Shown piece after piece: positions 8,901 to 18,865 of a stretch of 64,000 nucleotides of DNA (its first letter is position 1; each line of letters begins with the position of its first letter). This stretch comes from Tetraselmis striata (lineage: Eukaryota; Chlorophyta; Chlorodendrophyceae; Chlorodendrales; Chlorodendraceae): assembly GCA_006384855.1 (NCBI GenBank), contig VCJN01000500.1:1-64000 (forward strand), given 5' to 3'. The notes under the pieces were generated by a model. That model had not been told where the DNA came from. It made no database searches and saw only the letters and a list, made by a program, of their open reading frames with translations. The translations under genes and the position numbers were made by a program.

Positions 8901-10557
8901 GAATATGGCTGATGCACTCAGTCGTCGTCCCGACTTGAAACAGTCATTGGACACATTCTATCATCAATCCTTTGAGGAAGATCTTGAACACCTCACGGAT
9001 TGGCTCGCCCTTACCACTGTCTCTTTTCAGATGGACAATGACTTTATCCAACAGTTGCAACGGGCTTATGTGTGCGATCCAAAATTTATGGCTCCGCGCT
9101 GCCCACCTGCTGTCTCTCTTGACCAAATTTCCAACTTGTACATGTTGGGTGATAAAATATATATTCCCAATGATGCCAATCTGAAAAGGAGGATCGTGGC
9201 TGAATGCCATGACACCCCCACAGCTGGTCATCTTGGTGTTGAGCGCACAGAGATGCTTGTCAAGAGACACTTTTTTTGGCCACATATGCATAAGACTATC
9301 AAGTCTCATATCAAGGATTGCAAGGTTTGCAAACTCACAAAACAGCACAATCAAGCACCCGCTGCAGCCTTGCACCCCTTGCCTACTCCATGTAGGCCTT
9401 GGGAATATTTCAGCCTTGATTTTATTACCAACTTACCTGTGGTCGATGGTTATGACAGCATTGCCACTTTTGTGGACCTCTTCTCAAAGCAGGCCCATTT
9501 TGTACCTTGTACTAAATCTATAACTGCCAAACAGCTTGCTCACCTGTATATTACCAATATTTACAAACTTCATGGCCTTAGTGTTTGTATGGTGGGTGAC
9601 AGAGATACCAAATACACCTCTGAATATTTTCAAGAGCTTTTTGCTGAGTTGGGTACTTCCCTTAACCTCAGCACAGCTTACCACCCACAGACTGATGGCC
9701 AAACAGAAATACTTAATAAAATCATAGAGCAGCTATTACGAGCCTTCTGTTATAATAACCAAACTGAATGGCTCCATTACTTACCGTTGGCAGAGTTCAA
9801 TTATAATAACTCGGAGTCATCTTCAACCAAACACACTCCGTTTCAAGCGGTGCATGGGTTTCACCCCCGCACCCCGTTGGACATGGTCCACCCGTTTACT
9901 CACATTAGGCAGCCTTCTCTCGACCTTATCTCCGATCTACAAAACATTCATAACCTGGTTCATGAGAATATTAAAATAGCTAAAGAATATCAAAAACACT
10001 ACTACGCTGCCTCACATACAAATCCTACTACCTTTGAACCGGGTGATAAGATCATGATCCGGACCGACGACCTTCTCATAAGAGGGCAGCCCTGTCCAAA
10101 GTTACGACAAAAATATGTCGGTCCATATAAGATCATTGAAATGATCAACCCTCAGGCATATCGTGTTGACCTGCCTCCACAGTTGGAGTGCCACCCAGTG
10201 TTCCACATTTCCAAATTACGAAAATGGGACACATCAACATGTCAATCGGATCTACCAGATCCTTTGATTGGCAGAGAAGTCACACGAACAGATGACCCTG
10301 TTATAGCCCAAGTTTTGGATTGCAAAGTTGCAATCTATCCACGGCTATATGCCTCTGGTTCCACCTTGCTTTTCAAAGTAAGGTACCGTAACTTTTCGGA
10401 AGCTGCGGATGACTGGGTTCCGTATGTTTCGGTGCAATACGCTAATATTATTCAACAATACATGTTGACACCGAAGTTCAAAGTCCTCTTAATGACTGAG
10501 AACTATGTTAGGAACCAACACAAGTTTCCATCCCGTTTTCCGCCAGCTCCAACTTGA
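5989..10557 (+). CDS. Pol polyprotein of element A1 (Dam-like, PR, RT, RH, IN, chromodomain-like)
   Basis: This open frame has 1,522 codons; translation may start at 5,989 or at MPPKP (6,016). In order it shows: a basic His/Arg-rich N-terminus; a segment at residues ~145-245 resembling phage Dam-type adenine methylases, with WLNPPF at 185-190; an aspartic protease with DSGA at 338; reverse transcriptase with YLDD at 711-714; RNase H with TDAS near 861; integrase with an HHCC zinc region and DDE core (DFITNLP, GDRDTKYTS, HPQTDGQTE); a GPY/F module; and a C-terminal chromodomain-like segment around 1,430-1,490. That layout is the chromovirus form of Ty3/gypsy. Pol is in a different frame from gag and separated by 295 nt. 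Expression would need splicing, re-initiation or a separate mRNA; I see no obvious shift site. Confidence 0.93.
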   Translation: MTSLASNNIMPPKPAIVDDVGPVRLKRKAGDDPQVIHHYLDDNKRRRRRHHRPHKPVEPPAKEAGEPIPEPKPIFELQPPVTVDKSSQTQSLNVDEAVQTVTEFIEAYQASMDRACQANPEDDTPMPDADNYPLFDQEEWDKINALYGPFTMDGAATAASSKVPSCFCSPTNSFLDADLSDHHIWLNPPFEKIPEFISSFEFKRQRNPFNVSAVIAIPRWKTNKSIRHILSSYKRLDTYPKGTYLYTITDTEDSTKQVPMGPIPFPVDLYLADHTVEDRLLQTQPQDSQNPVEARFTNINTEVFPFTAQTVHTDLLTAEAQVTSGETLLPQDFTTLVDSGAGLNFVSWDIVQNYHLPTSRLPRTLKILLADGTTSRIAKYSVSLTLTFTGGYQTKAEFVCLSTNHQFQLVLGMPWLRDNNPDIDWTTGHITDRHTKTPLFITSVMPRPASVKPVSANKMARAMRETVLGHRREVDTTYLLATFSEDFVPTTNKKETDDLVIDTDFGLEYSKKVKALLTKYGHDKATLTELPPSRGKFDHHIDLFDDAQPPKGHIYRLSPAELKELKRQLDQYLEKSWIRPSYSPFAAPVLFARKADGSLRMCIDYRGLNRITRGTQYPLPRIDTILDIISSASCWTCLDLSKAYHQVRIREEDVYKTSFITQLGQFEMRVLPFGLKTAPGAFQAYINAVFDGTADELGQDTNILNDFVLCYLDDIIIFSRNPEDHLRHLEQVLSRLAKHHLYLSPKKCHWAKSHVIFLGHYITKSGVLPNPEKVKAVTDWPVPRNITDVRAFLGFAGFYRKFIPDFASIAKPLFDLTKLDTIKAWTSIHQQAFQTIKYKLTHAPVLMAPVTGPQAEFTVATDASGFAVGAVLLQVDPKTKQLRPIAYLAKALKGAQLHYSTYDTEFLGVVIALQHWRHFLEGCAHFYVVTDHTTLRHLPTQQVVGRRHAGWMQVISAFTRNMTILYKKGEQNMADALSRRPDLKQSLDTFYHQSFEEDLEHLTDWLALTTVSFQMDNDFIQQLQRAYVCDPKFMAPRCPPAVSLDQISNLYMLGDKIYIPNDANLKRRIVAECHDTPTAGHLGVERTEMLVKRHFFWPHMHKTIKSHIKDCKVCKLTKQHNQAPAAALHPLPTPCRPWEYFSLDFITNLPVVDGYDSIATFVDLFSKQAHFVPCTKSITAKQLAHLYITNIYKLHGLSVCMVGDRDTKYTSEYFQELFAELGTSLNLSTAYHPQTDGQTEILNKIIEQLLRAFCYNNQTEWLHYLPLAEFNYNNSESSSTKHTPFQAVHGFHPRTPLDMVHPFTHIRQPSLDLISDLQNIHNLVHENIKIAKEYQKHYYAASHTNPTTFEPGDKIMIRTDDLLIRGQPCPKLRQKYVGPYKIIEMINPQAYRVDLPPQLECHPVFHISKLRKWDTSTCQSDLPDPLIGREVTRTDDPVIAQVLDCKVAIYPRLYASGSTLLFKVRYRNFSEAADDWVPYVSVQYANIIQQYMLTPKFKVLLMTENYVRNQHKFPSRFPPAPT

Positions 10558-10633
10558 TCAGCAGTTGCTGCGCCATGTTTTCTGGCAACATTGCAGCTTT
10601 TCTTTACATGTCACACCACCAGCTGATATTTTG

Positions 10634-10646
10634 GCGCGGGGAGGAA
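10634..10646 (+). other. polypurine tract of element A1
   Basis: The purine-rich GCGCGGGGAGGAA directly precedes the right LTR, the expected position of the plus-strand primer for reverse transcription. Confidence 0.75.
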
Positions 10647-10906
10647 TGTAAGGGGATGATAATACCCTGAGTAAAACCTAGCAATCTTGATGTACTGGTG
10701 ACCCAGGTACATAGAATATTCTGGAAACTGCTGATGCGGCTACTGATGACATCAGCTGCCGCTCGGTATTTTCATATATAGTCACCTCCGCAGCACACCA
10801 CCTGTAATTTCAGTTCTCACAATCTCTCAACCAACCAGATTTCTTACGACTCCGAACACCAGTTCTTTCGTAGCGAGACCCTATTCTCAACAGGCGTCCC
10901 GTCACA
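10647..10906 (+). repeat. 3' LTR of element A1
   Basis: 260 bp, same ends and apparently the same sequence as 1,981-2,240. It is followed by the CGTAG duplication at 10,907-10,911. Confidence 0.92.
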
Positions 10907-10911
10907 CGTAG
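10907..10911. repeat. target-site duplication, right copy (CGTAG)
   Basis: Second copy of the 5-bp duplication, directly after the CA of the right LTR. Confidence 0.9.
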
Positions 10912-10971
10912 TGGGTAGCGTACTGTCTCCGTCTCCAGATAACCCGTACTTCGTGCCTCCAATAATTTCTT

Positions 10972-11745
10972 CTAGGTTGTCCATAGTGCACGGTTCAAAG
11001 GGGTCTTCGTAGATACAGTATTACGACGAACGCGATACAGGTATACAGGACACCGGTTGTCTCCCGTCCGCTGAGTGCCGAGGTACCGTAGATTGCTCTC
11101 CTGTACCCGGTACCCAGTTTGCTCGAGTAATCGTCGTACTGCTGTTGTCTCCGGCGTCGCGTCCGTGTCGCCGCGCTTGCCTTCTGGAAACCAAATCAGT
11201 CCGCTGTCTTCTACAGTCATAAGCACTCGTCTTCCATCGGTTACTCGAACCTTCGAGTGCGTCCACTCAGGCTTCGGTGGGGTTCTCAGGTGCTGCGGTA
11301 GAAACCGTATGCCGGCGCCATCGTCAGCGTAGATCTGTGTCGCCCATCGAGTGGGGCCAACATCTTGTCTCGCACCTTCTATGCCATCATTCGTTGGACA
11401 CGTAAACACAGAAGTCTCCGCTGGCAACTCATCCACCAGACGAAAATTTCTAAGTAGTCGAAACCACGGCTTACGCGACCATTTTGGGACCACAATAATT
11501 GCTCGTAGATGCGGATGCAATAACTTTTGTCGAAGGTAGTGGCCCAAAAATTCTTCAATTCGGTCATACGGGGCATTTAGCCAAATACGCCGATATTCTC
11601 CGAGATCCTGTTCCTGAAATGGGCGCGTCGGACAGCAAAAACTACCAGAAACTTGAGAATTCAGGCCGTCATTATCGCAAGCTCCGTCCAGGTCGCAGGG
11701 TCCGTATTTCTTCGTGTACTCGTGAAATAATTCGCGATGTACCAT
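10972..11745 (-). CDS. element B second ORF: Dam-like plus Nudix-like domains
   Basis: This is 257 aa from the first ATG at 11,745. By hand the frame stays open upstream to about 11,860, close to the gag stop and in another frame, so it may be read by frameshifting. Residues ~10-110 align with the N-terminal Pol domain of element A1: YGPCDLDGACDNDG, FCCPT, then IWLNAPYDRIEEF where A1 has WLNPPFEKIPEF. This resembles phage Dam methylases with a damaged NPPY motif. The C-terminal ~90 residues read like a Nudix fold: GRRVLMTVEDSGLIWFPEGK, then TTAVRRLLEQTGYRV. The box is degenerate (RRLLEQTGY for REUxEExGU), so hydrolase activity is doubtful. The protein ends at a TAG 60 bp before element A1, with no protease or RT. 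It may be a real short ORF or a truncated Pol. Confidence 0.6.
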   Translation of the reverse strand: MVHRELFHEYTKKYGPCDLDGACDNDGLNSQVSGSFCCPTRPFQEQDLGEYRRIWLNAPYDRIEEFLGHYLRQKLLHPHLRAIIVVPKWSRKPWFRLLRNFRLVDELPAETSVFTCPTNDGIEGARQDVGPTRWATQIYADDGAGIRFLPQHLRTPPKPEWTHSKVRVTDGRRVLMTVEDSGLIWFPEGKRGDTDATPETTAVRRLLEQTGYRVQESNLRYLGTQRTGDNRCPVYLYRVRRNTVSTKTPLNRALWTT

Positions 11746-11885
11746 CCAGTCGCTGAAATCCTTGTGGAGGAAATCAGGCCTCAGTGTCGTTCGAGGGTAC
11801 GAGGGCTGTACTTCTGTAGTCTCGCGAGCCGTTTTAGGGGACAGTCCTTCACCCTGTCGCGCGCCGCGCGCGGCCGACTCACGTC

Positions 11886-13046
11886 TTAGTCTCCCGGCCG
11901 GGTCTTTCTGGGTCGATAATCAGAAATCTTCTTCTTCTTACTCGGGCACGCGGACGCAACATGACCTTTCGCCCTGCAGATAAAGCAGCGTCCCTCCTTC
12001 TTAAATCTCTCAAACTCCTCCTCGGTCAATCGCCGCGCCATCAACAGGTCGTCTTCTTGTTCTGCAGCCTCACCCTCAGCACTGTTGTAGTACTGCTCGT
12101 CGTCGTCGCCATCGTCGTCCATGATGTTCAGGCGCTCGCGACGGATCTCGCGGTGCACATCTGTCTCCCGCTCCGCAACTTCAACAGCCAGGGCTGCTTG
12201 TACAGCTTCTGCCAGGGTCTTAGGGTTTTTCAGGGCAACTTCCTTTCGAATATGGGGTTTCAGTCCGCGCTGGAAGTCATGTACATTATCTTCCTCGTGA
12301 CGATGGGGTAACTCCAGTAGTTGCTCGCGGAAATAATTCGCGTACTTCTGTACTGTAGTCCGCTGTGTCGCGCGATCCAGATTGATACGAGCTTGCTTCG
12401 CCGGTGTACGTCCACAGAATTCGGTGATAATTGCCGCCTCCATGTGCGTAATACCGGTAAAACCGCCGCCAATTTCGTCGTGCGTACTCGCCACTTGCGC
12501 GTACCACCACTTGGATACAGGTCCGTGAAAATAGCCAGATGCCCAGTACACGCTACGAGGTTCCTCCGGGTTTACGTTGTGATATTTCAGGTAACCCCGT
12601 GCATGACGAAACCAGTTCCGTAGCTCGTCGATATTCGTAGTCGATAGCTTCTCGATCTTCGCTGGTTTCACATCGCTCGGCATGAGCCCATGCATGTCGC
12701 TGGTCCGGGCAGAACGAAGCTGGTCTCGCATCTGCTGCTCTACAACTCGGCTCCGGTTCACTCGGTCGTCGAAATGACTGAAGCCTTGTCGCACGTACTT
12801 GTCCAAGCGGCAAATCTCCGCCGTTGCCGCCGTTGTAGCTTGCGCTACTTCTTGTATCTTCGCTTGCTCCGTCGACATAGTCTCGACTCGGTCGGCTAGT
12901 CGTTGAAGCATGCTCATCATGTTTGCGAGGGTCGGTTGCGTACCCTCTTGACCTCCTTCGAGCGGAATCGGCTGTGCTTCGCCGGCAGTGGCCGCTACCG
13001 GAAAGCTTCCGCTGTCCTCAGGTGGCGTCTCTCCTGGTGTAGCCAT
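11886..13046 (-). CDS. Gag of element B
   Basis: This ORF of 386 aa starts MATPGETPPEDSG. A predicted coiled-coil stretch (~45-90) is followed by a typical retrotransposon Gag domain (~120-290; motifs such as GPVSKWWYAQV, FREQLLELPHR, FQRGLKPHIRKEV). A zinc knuckle CFICRAKGHVASAC lies at 354-367, then a basic tail. It is intact. The family is that of Ty3-type Gag proteins, but it is clearly different from the Gag of element A1. The second ORF lies just downstream in another frame. Confidence 0.82.
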   Translation of the reverse strand: MATPGETPPEDSGSFPVAATAGEAQPIPLEGGQEGTQPTLANMMSMLQRLADRVETMSTEQAKIQEVAQATTAATAEICRLDKYVRQGFSHFDDRVNRSRVVEQQMRDQLRSARTSDMHGLMPSDVKPAKIEKLSTTNIDELRNWFRHARGYLKYHNVNPEEPRSVYWASGYFHGPVSKWWYAQVASTHDEIGGGFTGITHMEAAIITEFCGRTPAKQARINLDRATQRTTVQKYANYFREQLLELPHRHEEDNVHDFQRGLKPHIRKEVALKNPKTLAEAVQAALAVEVAERETDVHREIRRERLNIMDDDGDDDEQYYNSAEGEAAEQEDDLLMARRLTEEEFERFKKEGRCFICRAKGHVASACPSKKKKISDYRPRKTRPGD

Positions 13047-13086
13047 CTTTACGTCGCTTACCGCTGTCTAAGCTCCGAAACCAAGT

Positions 13087-13257
13087 GTTAGGCTCTAGCT
13101 TAAGCCTGTTCTTTAGGCCCTTTAGGATGCAGCGGAAGAATTCAGAGACAGACTATAACCCAGGAACCCCTGTAACCAGAAGAGATTGGCCATACTTTCT
13201 AAATCCTTCCGCTGCATCCTAAAGGGCCTAAAGAACAGGCTTAAGCTAGAGCCTAAC
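13087..13257. repeat. perfect 52-bp inverted repeat with 67-bp loop
   Basis: 13,087-13,138 and 13,206-13,257 are exact reverse complements (GTTAGGCTCTAGCTTAAGCC... against ...GGCTTAAGCTAGAGCCTAAC). It sits 40 bp upstream of the element B gag start, in its leader or LTR edge. The RNA would form a very stable hairpin. It could be a foldback terminus, a packaging hairpin or a recombination scar. Confidence 0.85.
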
Positions 13258-15114
13258 AACCATGCTGTCGCCGGCGACCGCGCCGTGTACGGGCTTGCTA
13301 GCTACCAAGACGCCGGCGACCGCCGCGTATTGCAATTCATGCCCGAACCCACAGTTTCTCGGCTCGGCCGATCGGAAACTTCGGGCAACGCTTGTCGACT
13401 TGTCGGAAATTCGTATATCTACTCTCGGACCGCCCGGGGAGCTTCAGCACCACGCAAGGACGGCAACATGCATGGGCAACAGCATGGGCGTCGGCTACCA
13501 CGTCACGCCATCTACCGCGCCGCTGCGCGCTGCCATGTACACTGCTCTCAGTGTTGTTCCCGCTCGGCTCGACCATCTAGAAATCTGTGAAGCTTGGCAC
13601 ACCAGCGCCGACTGAGGAGAAGCGGTCACCCGAGACTTATTAGTCCGCTCGACAACACGCCAGACCGTGCATGGCAGGCTGCCTCTCCAGGCTAGCAACC
13701 GACGCCATCAACTCTTCGACGGATTAAGTTCGGCACACGAGCGAGGCATGCGGGAGCTCAACATTTCCAGAGAAGCGTCACTCGACGCAAGCATGCTTCG
13801 CTCGACACTGTCCGGCTGAAGCCCACGCGGTTAGACTTCCTTGAGGGCGGCCAGGCAGCCCCGATCCACGCCGAGGTCAGAGTAGCATGGCAGGCTGCCT
13901 CTCTGTTAGGCTAGCGCCTCGCGTCGGAACCGGACCCCGTGCTTGGTGCATCCCCTAGCGACATTGAGGGGAGGTGTTGACATCAGTGTTGGTACACTAC
14001 ATCATATGTACAATTATGTAGCCAGGCGGGTATGCCTTATTGGTACGACTTTAGTACACATCCTCATTGATGGTTCGCACTAGCACTGCGCGCGCGCACT
14101 AGGCACTGCTACGCCTGCCTAGGTGCGTGCGGCGCCCTGGCGGGCCTGGTCACTTCTATGTAACCAACCACTCTCCGCGCTTCATGCTCTCTCCCACAGT
14201 CCCCGTAGGATTGGTAGGGATCACGCACGCTGCGCACAACACCCCCCTCCGTTTTCAAAACCCGCACTTTGTTCGTCAGTCCCCGGTACTGCAAAATGGA
14301 CTACATTGGCGCACATTCAGTGGTAATCCTCGCATGCGGGTTGTTGCATGCACGATGTTACAGAAGAGTGTATTTGAACCTATGTATAAGGACGCATATA
14401 CATTCAAGTGATTCATTCTTCATCAACGCCACAGTTGTTTGTGTTTTTCACTACCACACGCCACCGCATCCATGCGACGAAGGGCATACATGGGCTACTG
14501 TTTCAAAAGTGCACCATGTCAAGTCCGTATACTGCAGGAAGCGATTCGATGCCATGTGGCGTGCAGCCTTCTCAGTTCTCACGGCTTTCCACTTATGTCC
14601 AGGCTTGTCCCAGGACTCTGCCGCCTGTAGTACACTGGCATTACTGAAGTACATTATCGATGCACTGTATTAATCCTTACTCGTAGTACCGCGCGGTACG
14701 GCACTGCTCGTATACTTCGTCATATCGGCGCGCGCGACGGCGATGCGAGTAGCTCGTACCAGTACGGAACGACCAGTGGTCGTTCCGGCCGTCCATCACC
14801 GCCAGAAGTCAAACTGTCAAACGCGCGCCTCGATCACCCAGGCTGGCGCGCAAGGCTAGGCCGGCCGGGCGGGGCGGAGCCCGGCCGGGGTGGCGGATAA
14901 GATGCGCTGAACAGGTGGCAGGGAAAAACGAGGTGGATGTCTCGCATCCCGCCGTGGTTGTTGCTGTTCAGCATACCGCCGGCTGTTGTTCCAAGACACG
15001 GCCGTAACAAGGCGCTCCCAGCCCGCGAGCAGGCTGTGTAGCGTCTGCTGCCCTGTGCTGTGAGACTGTAGCAGCACCCGTCACTTGCACGCACGTACAG
15101 CGTGTCGCGTCGCG
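13258..15114. other. intergenic, GC-rich, no supported gene
   Basis: Several short ORFs overlap on both strands with no recognisable domain. An 18-bp unit, CATGGCAGGCTGCCTCTC, occurs twice (13,670 and 13,886). Around 13,965-13,985 a purine-rich GAGGGGAGG followed by TGTTGACATCAG resembles a polypurine tract plus LTR start, possibly the 3' edge of an old plus-strand element. The promoter of the kinase gene must lie at the right end. Confidence 0.5.
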
Positions 15115-18100
15115 ATGGGTAACTGCCTATCGTCTGACAGCAGCAAGGCTCCGGCGGCCAGCGCCCCACCTGCAGCAGGCGGTGCAGGGGTCAAGCCCGC
15201 CCCCCCTCCAGCCGCCAGCACCGGGAAGGTAGGAGGCCCGTTGTTACAGATTTCTCTGGTCCAGGTTATGGCCAGCACGTGGGCTCAGTGGGTCTCCGTC
15301 CGCCCTGCCTCCCGCATGGCAGAGTATCGGCCCTTCGCTTGTATACCGCTATGCCGTAATATATTTAGCGATAACAACGAAGCCGCCGCGCGTGCGCTCC
15401 GACCCACACGCCGATCCGGCCGTTGTTCCCCTCTTTGGCTGCGATATAGTTATCCAAGCACTCTTGTTCCTTCCCTGCTTCCGTGTTGCCGCGCCCACCT
15501 GCTTGCCCCGTATTCGCCTGGAGCGGCCTCCTCTGGGCAGGAGTCGTGCTGACGGAGCGCACCCTGCTGGCAGACAAACGCTCGCAAGTTCCCCCGCATG
15601 TACACATATTATGCAGCCTCACCCCGCGGGCACCTGTCAGCGCCCTTCCTCTGGGGCAAGGATCAGCCCACGCAGCCCCTTGCTGCCCGTATCATATAAT
15701 TTTCATCGACGGGGAGCTGTCCGTCGCCAACTCGCGCGCTCGCGCTCCCGTGCTCGCCTGACATGTGCGATCTCCCGTCAGGGCTAACGGCAAGCGCGGC
15801 GCATCGCACCCCGCACTACGAGCATTGTAGTACTATGATCCATATTCGCATACGAGGCGGTGGGTATGACATCGCGCTGTCAACCATCACAGATCTTCCC
15901 TCCAGCCCGACATGCCTGGCGGGTGCTGGGCGAGCACTTACAAGCTAGCAGAGTGTTGGATGCGACGTTGTCGAGTTTTAAGTAGCTTGCTTACCCCGTA
16001 TGTATCTGCATGAGCTGAGTTTCCTTCGTACTGGTAGATCCATATACCAAGTTTCTGGCCTCGGAAAGCCCGAGACGCGAAGCCGACCGAGGGCGGTGTG
16101 ACACCGGTTATGTTGGCTCGGACGCACCTACGCCGGCGAGTGGGACTGCGTGGTGCAACCGGCGCGAGTCTCCTCGTCGCTCGAACCACGGCGTTTCTTT
16201 GCCGGGAAAATCCACCGTCACCCTGGGCTCAGGGAATTTTGCCTGAGCTCCGCTCACGTCGCTTCACAGGCGGCCGCCAAGCCCAAGGAGAAGAAAAAGT
16301 CTGACAACTACATCCTGGGCAAGGACACGCCGGACATCAACACGGTGTTCCTGCTCGGTAAGGTTCTGGGGCGCGGGCAGTTCGGCACCACCCGCCTGGC
16401 GGTGGAGCGCAGCACTCAGGCGCAGTACGCCTGCAAGTCCATCTCCAAGCGCAAGCTCACGTAGGGCCACCCACCCATCCCGTTGTTGCACTGTAGTCAG
16501 CGATGTGCGTTGAGCACATTATGCCTTGAGAATTTTTTTGAGAGGGGCAAGTGACGCCCCGATCCTGCATCTGCTCACATGGGCGCTGCTGATTGCCCCT
16601 GCCTTTCCAACGGCACTGCAGCACGGCGGAGGATATCGAGGATGTGCGACGGGAGATTCAGATCATGCACCATCTGGCTGGCCACCCCAACATTGTCACC
16701 CTGAAGGAGGCGTTTGAGGACAAGCACAGCGTGCACCTGGTGCCCCCCCCCCCCCCCCCCCCCCCACTCCTACCTTCCTGTGCGCCCCTCTCCCGCCTAC
16801 CCTGTTACCCACTCCCGGCGATGTTTGGTCTTACATCTGCTCCTGACCTGCCTGTCACCACCAGATCATGGAGCTGTGCGCTGGCGGAGAGCTGTTTGAC
16901 AGGATTGTCGCTCGTGGGCACTACAGGCGAGCGCCGACACAAACAGCGTAGACAGCTCCCAGCCTCAGGAAGTGAGGGGATAGCTGAGTGTGGCTGACCC
17001 TCTGTTTGCCCTCCCTCCCGCAGTGAGAAGGACGCCGCCACGCTCATCCGTACCATGGTCAAGGTGGTAGCCCACTGCCACCAGCTGGGAGTCATCCATA
17101 GGTGAGCACACCCTGCGTGCACGTCCCGCAAAATGACCCGGAGGGTGGCTCTGAGGCAGCCTTCTCCGGAGTGCATGCGATACAGTCCGGCTGTATGGGG
17201 GAGGAGGCAGGGGCGGAGACATGGGGAGACAGCGCAGCGCATCAGATGCCTTGTGAGCATTGGCGTGCAAACAGTCAGTTGTTAGCGGCTGTGGTGGTTA
17301 CCCTGCTACCCTCGCGCCTCCCACAGGGACTTGAAGCCCGAAAACTTTTTGCTGGCTGACACCAAGGAGGACGCCACCCTGAAGGCCACCGATTTCGGGC
17401 TGTCTGTCTTCTTCAAGGGCGACGACGTGTACAGGGACATTGTGGGCAGTGCGTACTACGTCGCGCCCGAGGTGCTGAGGAGGCACTACAGCAAGGAGGC
17501 GGACATTTGGAGCTGCGGCGTGATCCTGTACATCCTAGTGTGCGGCGTGCCGCCCTTCTGGGGTGACACCGAGCAGCAGATCTTTGACTCGATCCTCAAG
17601 GGCCGCCTCGACTTCAGCTCCGACCCCTGGCCCACCATCTCCCTGCAGGCGCAGGACTGCATCAAGCGCATGCTTGTGCAGGTGCGCACGCACCGATGTA
17701 TCCGCCTCCCTCTGACACCGGAGGCGGCATTGCTCCCGCGCCTCCTGCAATATCGGTAGCCGCTTTCCTAACTCCACCTTTGCTCTCACAGGACCCACGC
17801 AAACGCGCCACCGCTGATGAGATCCTGCAGCACGAGTGGATGAAGGAGAACGGTGTGGCGTCTGACAAGCCTCTGGACAGCGCCATTGCCTCGCGCATCA
17901 AGAAGTTTGCCAACCTGAACAGGCTCAAGAAGGAGGCGCTAAAGGTGGGGCACTGCCGCGCAAGCACAACCCCTTCACAGGGGGAAAAGGAAAGGAAGGG
18001 AGGATAATTGTCCACTTTTGGGCGCTGTTCAAAATATTGCCACACATCGGGCTGATGCCCCCCCCCCCCCCCCCTTTCCATGTTCATCCTCTGGACATCA

Positions 18101-18865
18101 GGTGATGGCGAAGAACATGGCTGTGGAGGAGGTCACCGGCCTGCGGCAGCTGTTCAAGTCCATTGACACGGACGGCAGTGGCACCATCACTGTGGAGGAG
18201 CTGCGCACCACGTTAAAGAAGCAGAACAAGCCCGTCATCGAGGCGGAGCTCAACGAACTGCTGCATGGCGCCGACATCGACGGCGACGGCACCATTGACT
18301 ACGAGGAGTTTTTGGCTGCGACGGTGCACTTGAGCAAGCTCAACAAGGAGGAGAACCTGCGGGCTGCGTTTGAGCACTTTGACAAGGATAACTCTGGCTA
18401 CATTACCATGGACGAGCTGAAGGAGGCGTTGAAGCAGGTGCAGGATATGAGCGTGCAGAATATCGAGCAGATCCTGAAGGAGGTGGACAAGGACAACAAT
18501 GGCAAGATTGACTACGACGAGTGCGCGCCCATACTCCCCTGGCGCCGAAATGCCACTGTGTATACATTCGTTTTGTATGCATGTATACATATGTATATAT
18601 ATAGACATAGATACATGTATATGTATGTGCATATACATGTAGATATGTGTGTGATACGCGGTATCCTGCATGTTTATGCCGGTGCCCTGCTTGGTAACAT
18701 CACCTAGTCTGCAGACGGCAGTTGTGGCTGAGCGGTGGCCGCTTCCCCCCCCCCCCCCCCCCCCCCAGGTTCTGCACCATGATGCGCGGCGATAACGACA
18801 TTGGCGCCCATCAGCTCAAGGGCGGCCTAAATCTTGCGGGGGCGACAATTGCTGGCGCCCAGTAG
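15115..18865 (+). CDS. calcium-dependent protein kinase (CDPK)
   Basis: A Ser/Thr kinase fused to a calmodulin-like domain, activated by calcium. Nine exons: 15115-15228, 16270-16460, 16622-16739, 16865-16926, 17024-17101, 17327-17681, 17792-17944, 18102-18520, 18769-18865. Phases join throughout and give 528 aa. The start MGNCLSS has Gly2 for myristoylation and Cys4 for palmitoylation, implying membrane attachment. Kinase landmarks: GRGQFG 72-77, Lys94 in [14 protein letters not shown] with Asp189, DFG 210-212, APE 234-236. An autoinhibitory junction follows (~300-357), then four complete EF hands at 379, 415, 451 and 486. Length and layout match plant and algal CDPKs. Intron 4 begins GC instead of GT. 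Several introns carry poly-C tracts. A TGTAA at 19,143 is a possible polyadenylation signal. Confidence 0.93.

Larger units (their letters stand above)
1981..10906 (+). mobile_element. complete Ty3/gypsy chromovirus-like element A1
   Basis: This 8.9-kb LTR retrotransposon has two 260-bp LTRs with TG...CA ends that look identical by eye. It is flanked by the 5-bp duplication CGTAG (1,976-1,980 and 10,907-10,911). The order is LTR, a leader of about 1 kb, gag, a 295-nt gap, pol (Dam-like domain, protease, RT, RNase H, integrase, chromodomain-like tail), polypurine tract, LTR. Both large ORFs are open. Matching LTRs and open frames suggest recent insertion and possible activity. RT before integrase, the GPY/F module and the chromodomain-like tail place it with Ty3/gypsy chromoviruses. 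Confidence 0.93.
10912..13086 (-). mobile_element. degraded LTR-type element B, gag plus short second ORF
   Basis: This is a minus-strand retroelement remnant with a zinc-knuckle Gag followed by an ORF related to the N-terminal part of the A1 Pol. Protease, RT, RNase H and integrase are absent. Its downstream side is cut by element A1, so A1 and probably A2 inserted into it or next to it. I could not find its LTRs. Confidence 0.7.

Noticed and set aside
13965-14030. Polypurine tract plus LTR-like TGTTGACATCAG
   Set aside because: No matching second LTR, target duplication or upstream pol remnant could be found, so it is mentioned only as a possibility in the region note.
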